A DNA stretch of 64,000 nucleotides from assembly GCF_001401755.1 (NCBI RefSeq), contig NZ_AVQK01000023.1, positions 62,001-126,000 on the forward strand, written 5' to 3'. Origin of the DNA: Aquimarina longa SW024 (GTDB lineage: Bacteria; Bacteroidota; Bacteroidia; Flavobacteriales; Flavobacteriaceae). A model generated the notes under the pieces. That model saw nothing but the letters and a program-made list of their open reading frames with translations, was not told the origin of the DNA and made no database searches. Positions within the stretch are counted from its first letter, which is position 1. Each line of letters starts with the position of its first letter. Positions 1-8,604 of the stretch are shown here, one piece after another. The translations under genes were made by a program, and so were the position numbers.

Positions 1-2165
1 CTATTCGGTATAATCGAGATAAAATTGCACAATATGGTTTACAAATAAGTGAGCTTAATACCCTAATACAGAATGCTTTTTCAGGAGGTATTGCAGGAAC
101 CATTTTTGAAGGCGAAAAACGGTTTGACTTAGTAGTACGATTAAAAGAAGAATTCCGCAGAGATATACATAATGTTAAAAATCTCTTTATCACTTTACCA
201 AGTGGCACTCAGATCCCTCTAAAAGAGGTTGCGAGTATCAGTTATGAACCAGGGCCAATGCAAATTAGTAGAGATAATACCAATAGAAGAACTTATGTAG
301 GTATCAATGTAAGAGGTCGCGATATTAAATCTTTGGTAGAAGAAATCAAACAAAAAATTGAAGCAGAAATCAAACTACCCGTAGGCTATTATATAAGATA
401 TGGTGGCGCTTTTGAGAATTTAGAACGTGCTACCAGTAAGCTAAAAACGGTTGTACCAATAGTATTAGGACTCATTTTTATACTCATCTTTTTTGCCTTA
501 AAATCAATAAAGCAAACAGTTATGATTTATATAGCAATCCCGTTAGCAACCATTGGAGGAATATTTTCACTAATGCTACGAGACATGCCATTTAGTATTT
601 CTGCAGGTGTGGGTTTTATTGTCTTATTTGGAGTTGCTGTTCTTAATGGATTAGTCCTCATTAGTGGGTTTAATGAACTAAAATCTGAAGGGGTTACAGA
701 TATTAATGAACGTATTAGAATGGGTACACGAAGAAGAATCCGTCCAATAATATTAACCGCTTTAACAGACATACTCGGGTTTCTTCCAATGGCACTATCA
801 ACTACCTCTGGAGCAGAAGTACAACGCCCATTAGCAACCGTAGTAATTGGAGGTCTATTGACAGCAACACTACTAACCTTATTTGTCATTCCAATTTTAT
901 ATAAATGGATAGAAAATAAGGATAAAAAATCAATCAAAATTTCGATACATAAAAAAGTTAAAACAAGAATGGCAACACTACTATTACTAAGCTTTTTTAC
1001 CATATCAAAAGCCCAACAACAACCTATTTCTATGGATGAAGCTGTTGCAATCGCACTAAAGAGTTACCCTTCATTAAAAGCTGCAAGACTTTTGGTAAAA
1101 AAAGAGAACGTACTAAAAAATACTGCTTGGGATCTTGGGAGCACTCAGCTTTTTACAGCTGGCGAAGAAATAGGTAACACTAATACTCCAACATACACCA
1201 TACTAGGAATAGGGCAAAACAATATTGATATTTTCGGAATTACATCAAAAAATAAACTAGCAAAAGAAAATATTAAATTAGCAGAACTCAATGTAGAATT
1301 AAATGAATTAGAACTAAAACGAAATGTTCTAATAGCTTGGGCGAGAGTTTACACTGCCAAACAACTATATCAATCATGCTCAGAAATTGACTCTGTATTT
1401 ACTGGATTGAATAAAGCTATTGATTGGAGATATGCTACTGAAGCCATTTCAAAATTAGAATACAACGCTACTATTAATCAAGGTAAACTGATTTTACTTC
1501 AAAAAGAACAAGCTTATGCTACCTACCAAATAGCTTTACAAAAATTAAATCAATGGCTCTCAATGAACGAGACTATATATGGAGTTAAGGTAACAACTCT
1601 TGATGCATTTGATAGTGATATATTAATTTCTGAAGAGGTTATAAAAAATCATCCATTATTTAATTATTGGGAGAAGCAATTAGAGGTTGCTAAAGCGGAA
1701 CAAAAAGTTACTAACTCACAATTTCTACCCAAAATTTCGGCACAATATGGTTTGCAAAAAATAGGAAATCAATCTGGTTTTAATAGTTATCAAGTAGGCA
1801 TACAAGTTCCACTCATCTTTAATACAATAAAAGCACAAAGTAAAGTTTCAAAAATTAATACCGAAATGATTACAGCCAATAATAAAGCTAAAGTACTACA
1901 GTTAAAAAGTAGGTTTAACTCAAAAATTTCTGAGTTTAAACAATCAAGAAATAAGTGGTTGTTCTACAAAAACGAGGCATTGCCTCTGGCTATTGAACAA
2001 CGTAATGGCGCTATTTTATCATATAAAGAAGGTGCTCTGGATTATGTAGCGTTTCTACAAAACATGAAGACTGCTATACAATTAGAAATTAATACCTGGA
2101 AGACGCTTCAAATCTATTTAGAAAACAAGATACAGTTATCCTATTTCTTAACTAAAAAACAATGA
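1..2165 (+). CDS. CusA/CzcA-type heavy-metal RND pump fused to a TolC-like outer-membrane factor (5' end outside window)
   Basis: The reading frame is open from base 3 and has no start in the window, so this is the 3' part of a longer gene. The first ~85 codons are RND porter domain; then come the last transmembrane helices (about LGLIFILIFFALKSIKQTVM through the RPIILTALTDILGFLPMA loop) and a final helix near base 890. After a Lys-rich linker the chain continues without a stop into a helical outer-membrane efflux (OEP/TolC) domain of about 390 residues, from near base 1010. Pump and outer-membrane channel are thus one polypeptide, an arrangement known in Bacteroidota CusA/CzcA proteins. The stop overlaps the ATG at 2162. 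Likely exports divalent or monovalent metal ions; the metal cannot be read from this part. Confidence 0.85.
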   Translation, partial: IRYNRDKIAQYGLQISELNTLIQNAFSGGIAGTIFEGEKRFDLVVRLKEEFRRDIHNVKNLFITLPSGTQIPLKEVASISYEPGPMQISRDNTNRRTYVGINVRGRDIKSLVEEIKQKIEAEIKLPVGYYIRYGGAFENLERATSKLKTVVPIVLGLIFILIFFALKSIKQTVMIYIAIPLATIGGIFSLMLRDMPFSISAGVGFIVLFGVAVLNGLVLISGFNELKSEGVTDINERIRMGTRRRIRPIILTALTDILGFLPMALSTTSGAEVQRPLATVVIGGLLTATLLTLFVIPILYKWIENKDKKSIKISIHKKVKTRMATLLLLSFFTISKAQQQPISMDEAVAIALKSYPSLKAARLLVKKENVLKNTAWDLGSTQLFTAGEEIGNTNTPTYTILGIGQNNIDIFGITSKNKLAKENIKLAELNVELNELELKRNVLIAWARVYTAKQLYQSCSEIDSVFTGLNKAIDWRYATEAISKLEYNATINQGKLILLQKEQAYATYQIALQKLNQWLSMNETIYGVKVTTLDAFDSDILISEEVIKNHPLFNYWEKQLEVAKAEQKVTNSQFLPKISAQYGLQKIGNQSGFNSYQVGIQVPLIFNTIKAQSKVSKINTEMITANNKAKVLQLKSRFNSKISEFKQSRNKWLFYKNEALPLAIEQRNGAILSYKEGALDYVAFLQNMKTAIQLEINTWKTLQIYLENKIQLSYFLTKKQ

Positions 2166-2206
2166 AAGTCAATCGCACTGAATTCACTAATTTAATATCT
2201 AAAGAA

Positions 2207-3418
2207 ATGAATAATAAGATTACTATTTATATAGCAATTGTATTTCTGACTCTTAATAGTCTAACGAGTTGTAAGAATCAAAATAAAGTAGACGGTAATA
2301 ACATAGAAAAAAATGTTGTTGCAGAAAATGTAGTTTCTAAAAATAAAGAAGCGCACAAGGAAGAATTAACCCTTACTCAAAAACAAATTGACATTCTTAA
2401 TATTAAAATAGAACCGCTTTCTAAACGTACTATGAGCGGTTTTATAGAAGTCAATGGAAAATTAGGAGTACCTCCGCAAAACGAAGCAGTTGTAAACACC
2501 ACTTTGGGGGCTAATATTAGTAGTATTAAAGTAGTCGAAGGAGACCTCGTAAAGAAAGGGCAAGTTCTAGTATATATTAGCCATCCAGATATTATTAAAC
2601 TTCAGACGGATTATTTGCAAACATATAATCAACTCACTTTTTTAGAGCAAGATTATAATAGACAAAAAAAATTATATGATGCAAAAGTAGGGTCTGGTAG
2701 AGATTATCAGTTGGCAAAATCTGTATTTTCAAGTGCTAAAGGATTAGCAATAGGATATGAAAATCAACTACAATTACTAGGGTTATCGTATACTAACATA
2801 AGATCTGGAAATATTTCAAAAGTAGCTCCGGTGATCAGTCCTATTGATGGCTTCATTGAAAAAGTACAAATCAAATCAGGACAATATGTACAACCACAAA
2901 CGTCACTTTTTGAAGTAGTAAATACTGAGCATATCCATGCTGATTTAATGGTGTTTGAAAAAGATATTAGCAACGTAAAAAACGGACAACTGGTAAAGTT
3001 TAATGTAGAAACATTAGGCGATCAAGAAATGACAGCCAAAATCTATGCTGTTGGAAAATCGTTTGAAGAAGGACCTAAAGCTTTGCATGTACATGCAGAA
3101 ATCGAAAATAAAAATAAAAATTTGATTCCCGGAATGTATGTTAATGCCCGAATTATTACCGAAGGTGTGCTACAACAAGCCTTGCCAGAGGATGCCATAT
3201 TCCAAGATAGAAAAACTTCTTATGTATTTACAGCAGAAAAAGAAAAGAACGATACTTGGGGATTTACACCTAAAGAAGTAGTTATAAAATCTACGAGCAA
3301 TGGGTTTATCTCTTTTGATTTTATAGAAAAAATAGAAGAAAATATAATGGTTGCTCAAGGAGGAGCTTATTACTTAATGGCTGAAATGAAAAAGAACGAA
3401 ACCGAACATTCTCACTAA
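2207..3418 (+). CDS. CusB/HlyD-type RND efflux periplasmic adaptor lipoprotein
   Basis: Adaptor linking the upstream pump to the outer membrane. Starting at the ATG at 2207 gives a lipoprotein signal (short charged start, hydrophobic stretch, lipobox LTSC). An earlier ATG at 2162 overlaps the pump stop as ATGA but would add 15 residues before the signal, so 2207 is preferred although 2162 cannot be excluded. Domain order is barrel-sandwich half (GANISSIKVVEGDLVKKGQ), alpha-helical hairpin (LQTDYLQTYNQLTFLEQDYN), second lipoyl half (SPIDGFIEKVQIKSGQYV), then beta-barrel and membrane-proximal domains. It ends in a His-containing tail (ETEHSH), as is common in metal adaptors. Same operon as the pump. 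Confidence 0.85.
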   Translation: MNNKITIYIAIVFLTLNSLTSCKNQNKVDGNNIEKNVVAENVVSKNKEAHKEELTLTQKQIDILNIKIEPLSKRTMSGFIEVNGKLGVPPQNEAVVNTTLGANISSIKVVEGDLVKKGQVLVYISHPDIIKLQTDYLQTYNQLTFLEQDYNRQKKLYDAKVGSGRDYQLAKSVFSSAKGLAIGYENQLQLLGLSYTNIRSGNISKVAPVISPIDGFIEKVQIKSGQYVQPQTSLFEVVNTEHIHADLMVFEKDISNVKNGQLVKFNVETLGDQEMTAKIYAVGKSFEEGPKALHVHAEIENKNKNLIPGMYVNARIITEGVLQQALPEDAIFQDRKTSYVFTAEKEKNDTWGFTPKEVVIKSTSNGFISFDFIEKIEENIMVAQGGAYYLMAEMKKNETEHSH

Positions 3419-3425
3419 AAAAAAT

Positions 3426-3827
3426 ATGAAGAACGCAGAAAAACAATTACAAAAAGTCAATATACGACCAACGGCTATGCGCATTCTAGTTTATCAATTT
3501 ATAGCATCCAGAGATGCCGCAGTGAGTTTAACAACTGCAGAAAAACATTTCGAAAAATCTGATAGAACAACATTGTATCGAACCATAAAAACATTTGAAC
3601 AAAATGGATTGGTACATCAAATTAATGATGGAACAGGAATCCCAAAATACGCATTATGTCAGCACGAAAAACATTCTGATTTACACTTGCATTTTCATTG
3701 CACTAAATGCAAAGAAACTCTTTGTTTGACAGAGCATCAAATACCACAAATTAATCTTCCAAACGGATTTATTCCTGAAGATATTAATATGCTAGCAAAA
3801 GGAATTTGTGATAAGTGTAATGTGTAA
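3426..3827 (+). CDS. Fur-family metal-responsive transcriptional repressor
   Basis: A 133-residue winged-helix protein. The N-terminal HTH contains RTTLYRTIKTFEQNGLVHQI, the Fur-family recognition helix and wing (usual form TVYRtL..f...Glv). The C-terminal half has metal-site features: HEKHSDLHLHFHCTKC, then ICDKC near the end, two CxxC pairs typical of the structural zinc site. It begins 7 bp after the adaptor stop, so it is probably co-transcribed with the efflux genes and may regulate them in response to metal. The sequence does not decide between Zur-, PerR- and Fur-like sensing. Confidence 0.85.
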   Translation: MKNAEKQLQKVNIRPTAMRILVYQFIASRDAAVSLTTAEKHFEKSDRTTLYRTIKTFEQNGLVHQINDGTGIPKYALCQHEKHSDLHLHFHCTKCKETLCLTEHQIPQINLPNGFIPEDINMLAKGICDKCNV

Positions 3828-4154
3828 ACATATATATTGTTCACCGACATTCAATCTATCTTTAAAACCTTTGGTTGATGCCTCCCAAATCTACTCTACT
3901 ACTTCGCCCATCCTCTTTTTTTTTGGTTTTGGACATCATCATACATGGCTAACTTATCCGATCTAATAGCTTCTTGTTTGGTTTCTGTTCGTCAGCCTTA
4001 ACCATACAATTTTGATTTACTTTAGTGTAACGGTTATGCTAAACGACCTTACCTCTTACTTTACTTAGGATCGTTACTCCCTCATAAGAGCCCCCACTTT
4101 GGGACGTTCGATTAATTGAACTATATTTACCTTTCAAGGCACATTGCATCATAT
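3828..4154. other. Intergenic segment of unusual composition, no gene recognised
   Basis: No convincing coding frame on either strand. The stretch about 3860-4140 is visibly less AT-rich and less homopolymeric than nearby spacers, with runs such as GAGCCCCCACTTTGGGACG. That suggests a decayed insertion or structured-RNA remnant, but I cannot name it. Confidence 0.3.
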
Positions 4155-4326
4155 ATGAAATCAGAGCAATTTAGTATAGAATCGAAACATCATTTCCTTT
4201 TTGCAGTGGTGCATAAGTTTAATAAGAAATAAAAATGCGCAGATAGATGAATTGGTTAAAACTTACTTGCTTTGTTACGATTTATATATGTCGCGTTATA
4301 AAACATTGAATCAAACAAACCTGTAA
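4155..4326 (+). pseudogene. Broken small ORF (about 57 residues if one base is removed)
   Basis: ATG at 4155 opens a 25-codon frame that stops at 4230 (TAA). Skipping one base there continues straight into a second open stretch (KNAQIDELVKTYLLCYDLYM...) ending at 4326. The two halves read naturally as one helical protein, so a single-base insertion in a short gene is likely. The product is not recognised. It lies just upstream of the AraC-type gene. Confidence 0.3.
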
Positions 4327-4338
4327 ATAGAATTAAAA

Positions 4339-5475
4339 TTGATTTTAACTTTTTTTATTATTACGATATTTCAAGGAGTCGTTTTTGGTCTTATTGTTCT
4401 TAATTCTCCCTTATTCAAAAGCGATGCAAATAAATACTTAACATACGCTATTCTTTCCCTTTCCTTTTCGCTACTAAATTATGTTTTTGATGAGTATACT
4501 GAACTATACAAAACTATTCCGCTTCTTCGTTTTATTGATTTAATAGATTCGAGTATTATTTTTCCAGTCTTTATTTTTCTGTTCGTTGTTCATAAAGTTA
4601 ATCACCCTATTAAACATTCAAAAAAAATTCTATGGTTACTTATACCCTATTTCTGTTCTTTAATTAATAGTATTTTTACTGAAATTGATAATTTATACGA
4701 GGTTCCTCTTTTCATTGAAGTTTCAATAGTAATTTTAGAACTTATAGAATTCCTAATACTCGTATTGTTTATCCCTGGTATTTTAATATACACCTATACT
4801 TTCATTAAGTTTTCTAATACTACTCAAGAAAAAAGATGGATTACCCATCTATGGGTTTTAACTTTTACGTTATTTATTTCTTGGGTTTTGACTCTGCTTT
4901 CTGGTATGATTTTCGAATATGAATTTACTCCTATCGCGGTGATTCTTCCTCTATTTGCTGTACTACTAATTCATTGGACTGCCTACGTAGGGATTTATAA
5001 ATATAGATTGGCGAGAGATCAAGAAGAAATTAAAGCGTTATTAAATAAACGAAATCCAGATCATAAAAATCTAGTTCTTACAGAGGTTAATTCACTAGTA
5101 GAATCCTTTACCAAGGAAAATAGCTACTTTAAAAAGTTAGAAAACCTCTGTATAGATCATCAAATTTATAAAGACAATACATTAACCAGAGATAAAGTGG
5201 CAGAAAAGTTAGGCATAAGCCCTGGCTATGTTTCTCAACTTATAAACACAATTACTGGAGATAATTTTTCAACTTACATTAATAAATATCGTGTTGAGGC
5301 CGTTAAAGACATAATTTTAGATTCTGAGTTTGATAACTACAGCCTTTTAGCTATTGGACTAGAATGCGGTTTTCCCTCAAAGTCAACATTCTATAATGCC
5401 TTCAAAAAAATAACTGACACTACCCCAAATGCTTATAGAAAGAAACATAAACAAGAAAATCCCTCTATATCCTAA
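4339..5475 (+). CDS. AraC-family regulator with multi-helix membrane N-terminus
   Basis: 378 residues. The N-terminal ~220 residues form about seven hydrophobic helices (first FFIITIFQGVVFGLIVL). The C-terminal ~100 residues are an AraC HTH pair: LTRDKVAEKLGISPGYVSQL for the first HTH and LLAIGLECGFPSKSTFYNAF for the second, ending in TPNAYRK. The start is TTG at 4339; a TAA at 4324 precludes an earlier start in frame and no ATG lies between. This membrane-anchored AraC design is common in Flavobacteriaceae and presumably senses a membrane or envelope signal. Target genes are unknown. Confidence 0.8.
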   Translation: MILTFFIITIFQGVVFGLIVLNSPLFKSDANKYLTYAILSLSFSLLNYVFDEYTELYKTIPLLRFIDLIDSSIIFPVFIFLFVVHKVNHPIKHSKKILWLLIPYFCSLINSIFTEIDNLYEVPLFIEVSIVILELIEFLILVLFIPGILIYTYTFIKFSNTTQEKRWITHLWVLTFTLFISWVLTLLSGMIFEYEFTPIAVILPLFAVLLIHWTAYVGIYKYRLARDQEEIKALLNKRNPDHKNLVLTEVNSLVESFTKENSYFKKLENLCIDHQIYKDNTLTRDKVAEKLGISPGYVSQLINTITGDNFSTYINKYRVEAVKDIILDSEFDNYSLLAIGLECGFPSKSTFYNAFKKITDTTPNAYRKKHKQENPSIS

Positions 5476-6139
5476 ATAAATACCGATAAAAAATGCAGAA
5501 TTCTTCTTCTTCAGATTAACTAATCACTGAACCACTTCATAGAGACGGTTTTTAAATTGTGTCTTTACCTGAGGGGTTACAATTAGTGTAAGGAATTCAA
5601 AATAATACACACTTAACGGATATATTTTTTCCATTATTTTTTTTATTAAAATCAGAAGAATAACTTCTTGAAATTTTATTAAAAAAATTATTAGGCAATA
5701 AATCTATGTACAAAAATGTTTTGACAAAAATGCTTCTTATACTTTTAATCAAAATTGTAATTACAATGGAAAAAAATGGAGACCTATATCTGAATAAGAA
5801 AATATTTTTTGTACTATTAGATTAAAAGATAAATGTTGTTTTTGAAAACATAAAAAAGTCAATCTTATGGTACTATGAAAATATATTATTGTCCGATTAA
5901 AGATGCAAGACCGCTTCACTTTTAGAGACAAGACATAAGAACAATTTTAAGTTTACTAAAAACCTTTAAATTATAGAGTCTCCATCTTTCAACACGTTTA
6001 GAATTTAGAATCCGTATTGTATACAGCACAAAAGTAAGAGAGTCTTTTTTAGAAATGAAAAAACACCCCCTATTTAGTTATGATTCGATACAAAAGGTGA
6101 TTTTTTATCGGACAATAATAAAAATATTTAAAACGATTA
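5476..6139. other. AT-rich spacer with a 14-bp inverted repeat
   Basis: No gene of convincing length. It contains the inverted repeat TATTATTGTCCGAT at 5884-5897 and its exact complement at 6107-6120, listed separately. The rest is AT-rich with no recognised element. Confidence 0.4.
5884..6120. repeat. 14-bp perfect inverted repeat, arms 209 bp apart
   Basis: Left arm 5884-5897 (TATTATTGTCCGAT) and right arm 6107-6120 (ATCGGACAATAATA) are exact complements in an otherwise low-complexity spacer. The GTCCGAT core makes chance less likely than for a pure AT repeat. It could be the ends of a small miniature element or paired regulator sites; no target-site duplication was identified. Confidence 0.4.
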
Positions 6140-6760
6140 ATGCGAATATCAAAAACCTCAATTAATATGTATTTAAGAAATCTTAAAACCCTAATTAGAA
6201 TAGTAACTATCAAATTAAAAAATGAATTATATCTGAAGCTAATCTTAATTAAAAAATTTCCTAAAATTGTAAAAACTATAAACGCATTAAACACAATATT
6301 GCTACTTAACTTATTCTTAAATAAAGATATAGAAAACCAAGAGAAAAAACTTAAAACATGTAATCAAATTGTTGAACTAAAGGAGTTTACGCCTATTAAA
6401 AGTATGAATAGTATTTCTTCTATTTTCGTCGAAGGTTATCAATCTGGCTTTATAAACAATGTAGTACAAATCATAGAAACCAATATTTCCGAAGATATAA
6501 ATGTAGAAATAATCTCTAAAGAACTCAACCTGACCAGACACACCTTTTTAAGAAAAATTAAGAAACACACAGGTTATACTGCCATAGGATTCATTAAACA
6601 GTACCGCTTACAATATGCATCCAAAATGTTACAAAATCAGGAATACAATATAAAAGAAGTTGCTTATCTCTCTGGATTCAAAAGCTTATCTTATTTTTAT
6701 TCAGAATTCAAAACCAAATACAAAATCCCTCCAAAAAAATTTAAGGAACTATATTCTTAG
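6140..6760 (+). CDS. Short AraC-type HTH protein, possibly a remnant of a hybrid two-component regulator
   Basis: 206 residues. The last ~100 are a clear AraC domain: ISKELNLTRHTFLRKIKKHT then IKEVAYLSGFKSLSYFYSEF, ending in IPPKKFKEL. The phrasing (IETNISEDINVEIISKELNL) is like the output domain of Bacteroidota hybrid sensor kinases, which are about 1,300 residues long. The N-terminal ~100 residues are Lys/Ile/Leu-rich and match nothing I know; translation could start later, for example at MNSISSIF. A hairpin terminator follows at 6775. Confidence 0.65.
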   Translation: MRISKTSINMYLRNLKTLIRIVTIKLKNELYLKLILIKKFPKIVKTINALNTILLLNLFLNKDIENQEKKLKTCNQIVELKEFTPIKSMNSISSIFVEGYQSGFINNVVQIIETNISEDINVEIISKELNLTRHTFLRKIKKHTGYTAIGFIKQYRLQYASKMLQNQEYNIKEVAYLSGFKSLSYFYSEFKTKYKIPPKKFKELYS

Positions 6761-6774
6761 ATATTAAAGTTATT

Positions 6775-6811
6775 TAGACCGTTTAAATTATTACAAACGG
6801 TCTATTTTTTT
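6775..6811 (+). terminator. Rho-independent terminator
   Basis: TAGACCGTTT (6775-6784) pairs with AAACGGTCTA (6795-6804) around a 10-nt loop and is followed by a T tract. It lies 14 bp after the AraC-type stop. Confidence 0.75.
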
Positions 6812-6916
6812 TATATATCAGTCTGAATTTTGAAAAATATAATATCAAAAAATCACATTCCATTCGTATCACTCTGAGGAAGTACATCTTTTCTGTTTCT
6901 TTCTGCTGACCTACCT

Positions 6917-7231
6917 TTGTTTCAAACAATTCTACGTATTGAGAACACTAATATAAAGAAAGAGATTTCTAGTTTAAAAGAACAACTAGCACAGCTCTAC
7001 AAGCTAATTAATGGTTTTGAATCCGAGAGTTTTATTGCTCTGAAGGTAGTGGATCAACTTTCTCTTTTCTCTGAAGACTCTGTTACTATTCCACAAGAAG
7101 TCCCACAACAAACCATAACTTATACCAGAGACAAGAAAAAACATCAACCCAAGAGAATGGCTAACTAATACATTAGAAAAAATACCAGATCATAGTATAC
7201 AAAAACTAGAAGAACTACCGCCTAGATATCA
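6917..7231 (+). pseudogene. IS66-family transposase (TnpC) N-terminal remnant
   Basis: The frame reads [20 protein letters not shown], then QLSLFSEDS, then [17 protein letters not shown] before a stop at 7168. This is the order seen at the N-terminus of IS66 TnpC proteins: coiled coil, a kinase-like G-x-x-S-E-x-F-I stretch, QLSLF, and an ITYTRxKKKxxP linker. In another frame after the stop the sequence continues with EKIPDHSIQKLEELPPRYQ, so the gene is truncated and shifted. No catalytic domain, partner genes or terminal repeats remain. A dead IS fragment, recording past insertion in this poorly conserved stretch. Confidence 0.65.
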
Positions 7232-8169
7232 ATAAAAAATTATAACGTAGTTGCTCGGATGCATACTTAACAAACAACAAAAAGTTTAAATACCCTAAGT
7301 ATTATAGAGTATAACTACAAAACAAATTTTATATAGATCAACTAGTGTGTTTTATGAATTTTTACTAACGAAAATAAAGTAATTGACTATATAACACATT
7401 GATCTAAAGTATAATTTGATCCTGATCACATATTCTATTTAACATTGTTTTCAAACAAATAATCTTCAGTAGAAAAAAATAACTGCATGACTAGCAATGA
7501 AGGGTATTTTTTATTTACAAAACACATCTCACATTAAACACCTAAAAATCTATCATATACCATTTTCTATATTTACTTTTATAGCATAATCATAAAGCCC
7601 TTCTAATAAAAATTAAGACAAAGCCATAATGAGGTTAAACAGTGTGTGTGTTAAAGTTTAACAAAAATTATTATTTCCGATACGACAGTTAAATCAATAA
7701 CTGTAAATAAAGAGTATTTAAGTTTTAATAGGGAAATTCTTAATCTATGCCAAATCGATTTGAAAATATAATCCAGTTATAATTTATCATTCCTACTTTA
7801 TATAAAAGGTTCAATGAAATTTCAGTAAAAAGAAAATTTCTGATCGATTTAAAAAATGAGATCAAAAAAGAATTCTTCATCTTATATTATACCTGTATTT
7901 TTTTATAAAACCACAATCTTAATTGTATTTTTTATTCCAAAAAGTGTTTTTTTGTTTCTTGATGTTCTGTTTTTTTGACAACCAATCATGGCTTGTTTAA
8001 TTTTTCTGACAAAAACTTACTTCTTTTTTAGAAACTCCAAAAATGTAACATTTCCGCTATAAATAGCTGCTGGAGTAAACCTAATTTTGTCCTGTGATTA
8101 CAAAGGATTATGTATGCCTGTTAAAATTAATTACATTCTATAACAGGTTCATTTAACTCTTAAAAATTT
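7232..8169. other. 938-bp spacer, nothing recognised
   Basis: Strongly AT-rich with many short homopolymer runs and stops in all frames. No RNA gene, terminal repeat or promoter that I would defend. It is probably decayed sequence next to the IS66 remnant, plus the 5' region of the lipoprotein pair that follows. Confidence 0.35.
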
Positions 8170-8586
8170 ATGGAAATTACTAATTATGTCCTAACAGGAC
8201 TATCTGCTTTGGTTATGTTATCGTGTCAAAAAGAAAATATTGAAGATGATGCTATTGCTGAAGATATGGAAATATCAAAGCCTATAAATTTACATAAAGC
8301 ATCAAGTGCGAATTTAAGTTGCGTAACCAAAACTTTTGATTATACAGGTACTGACTTAACTTCTTTTTTAGATTTAAGTACCGGACAAGCTGCTATGTGG
8401 CTAGGGAATATAATTACCGAAAAGAGTTTGGAAAAAGGAACTCCTACATCTATCGCAATTCCAAGGAAATTCAGAAATGAAATAACGGTTGCAATCCCAG
8501 CTTTAACAGATACCAATACTTATTTACTTGTCAAAATTTGTTCTGGTAAAACAAATTTTGACAAGCTTAAAACGCAAAACATTTAA
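8170..8586 (+). CDS. Lipoprotein resembling domain 1 of cholesterol-dependent (thiol-activated) cytolysins; truncated
   Basis: 138 residues with a lipoprotein signal ending LSALVMLSC. The region GNIITEKSLEKGTPTSIAIP followed by R-x-x-x-x-x-ITVAIPAL matches in order the cytolysin domain-1 stretch (pneumolysin: PGALLVVDETLLENNPTLLA, then DR...YSIDLPGL). Full cytolysins are about 470-500 residues; this one stops soon after that segment, with no membrane-inserting helices and no undecapeptide or Thr-Leu cholesterol motif. It is therefore a fragment or a domain-1-only protein. The next lipoprotein starts 18 bp downstream, so the two are probably co-transcribed. Assignment by motif order only. Confidence 0.45.
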   Translation: MEITNYVLTGLSALVMLSCQKENIEDDAIAEDMEISKPINLHKASSANLSCVTKTFDYTGTDLTSFLDLSTGQAAMWLGNIITEKSLEKGTPTSIAIPRKFRNEITVAIPALTDTNTYLLVKICSGKTNFDKLKTQNI

Positions 8587-8604
8587 CTAATTTAAATTAA
8601 TATT

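Noticed and set aside
527-1003. 158-codon minus-strand ORF inside the RND pump gene
   Set aside because: Shadow of a clearly coding plus-strand frame with recognisable transmembrane motifs.
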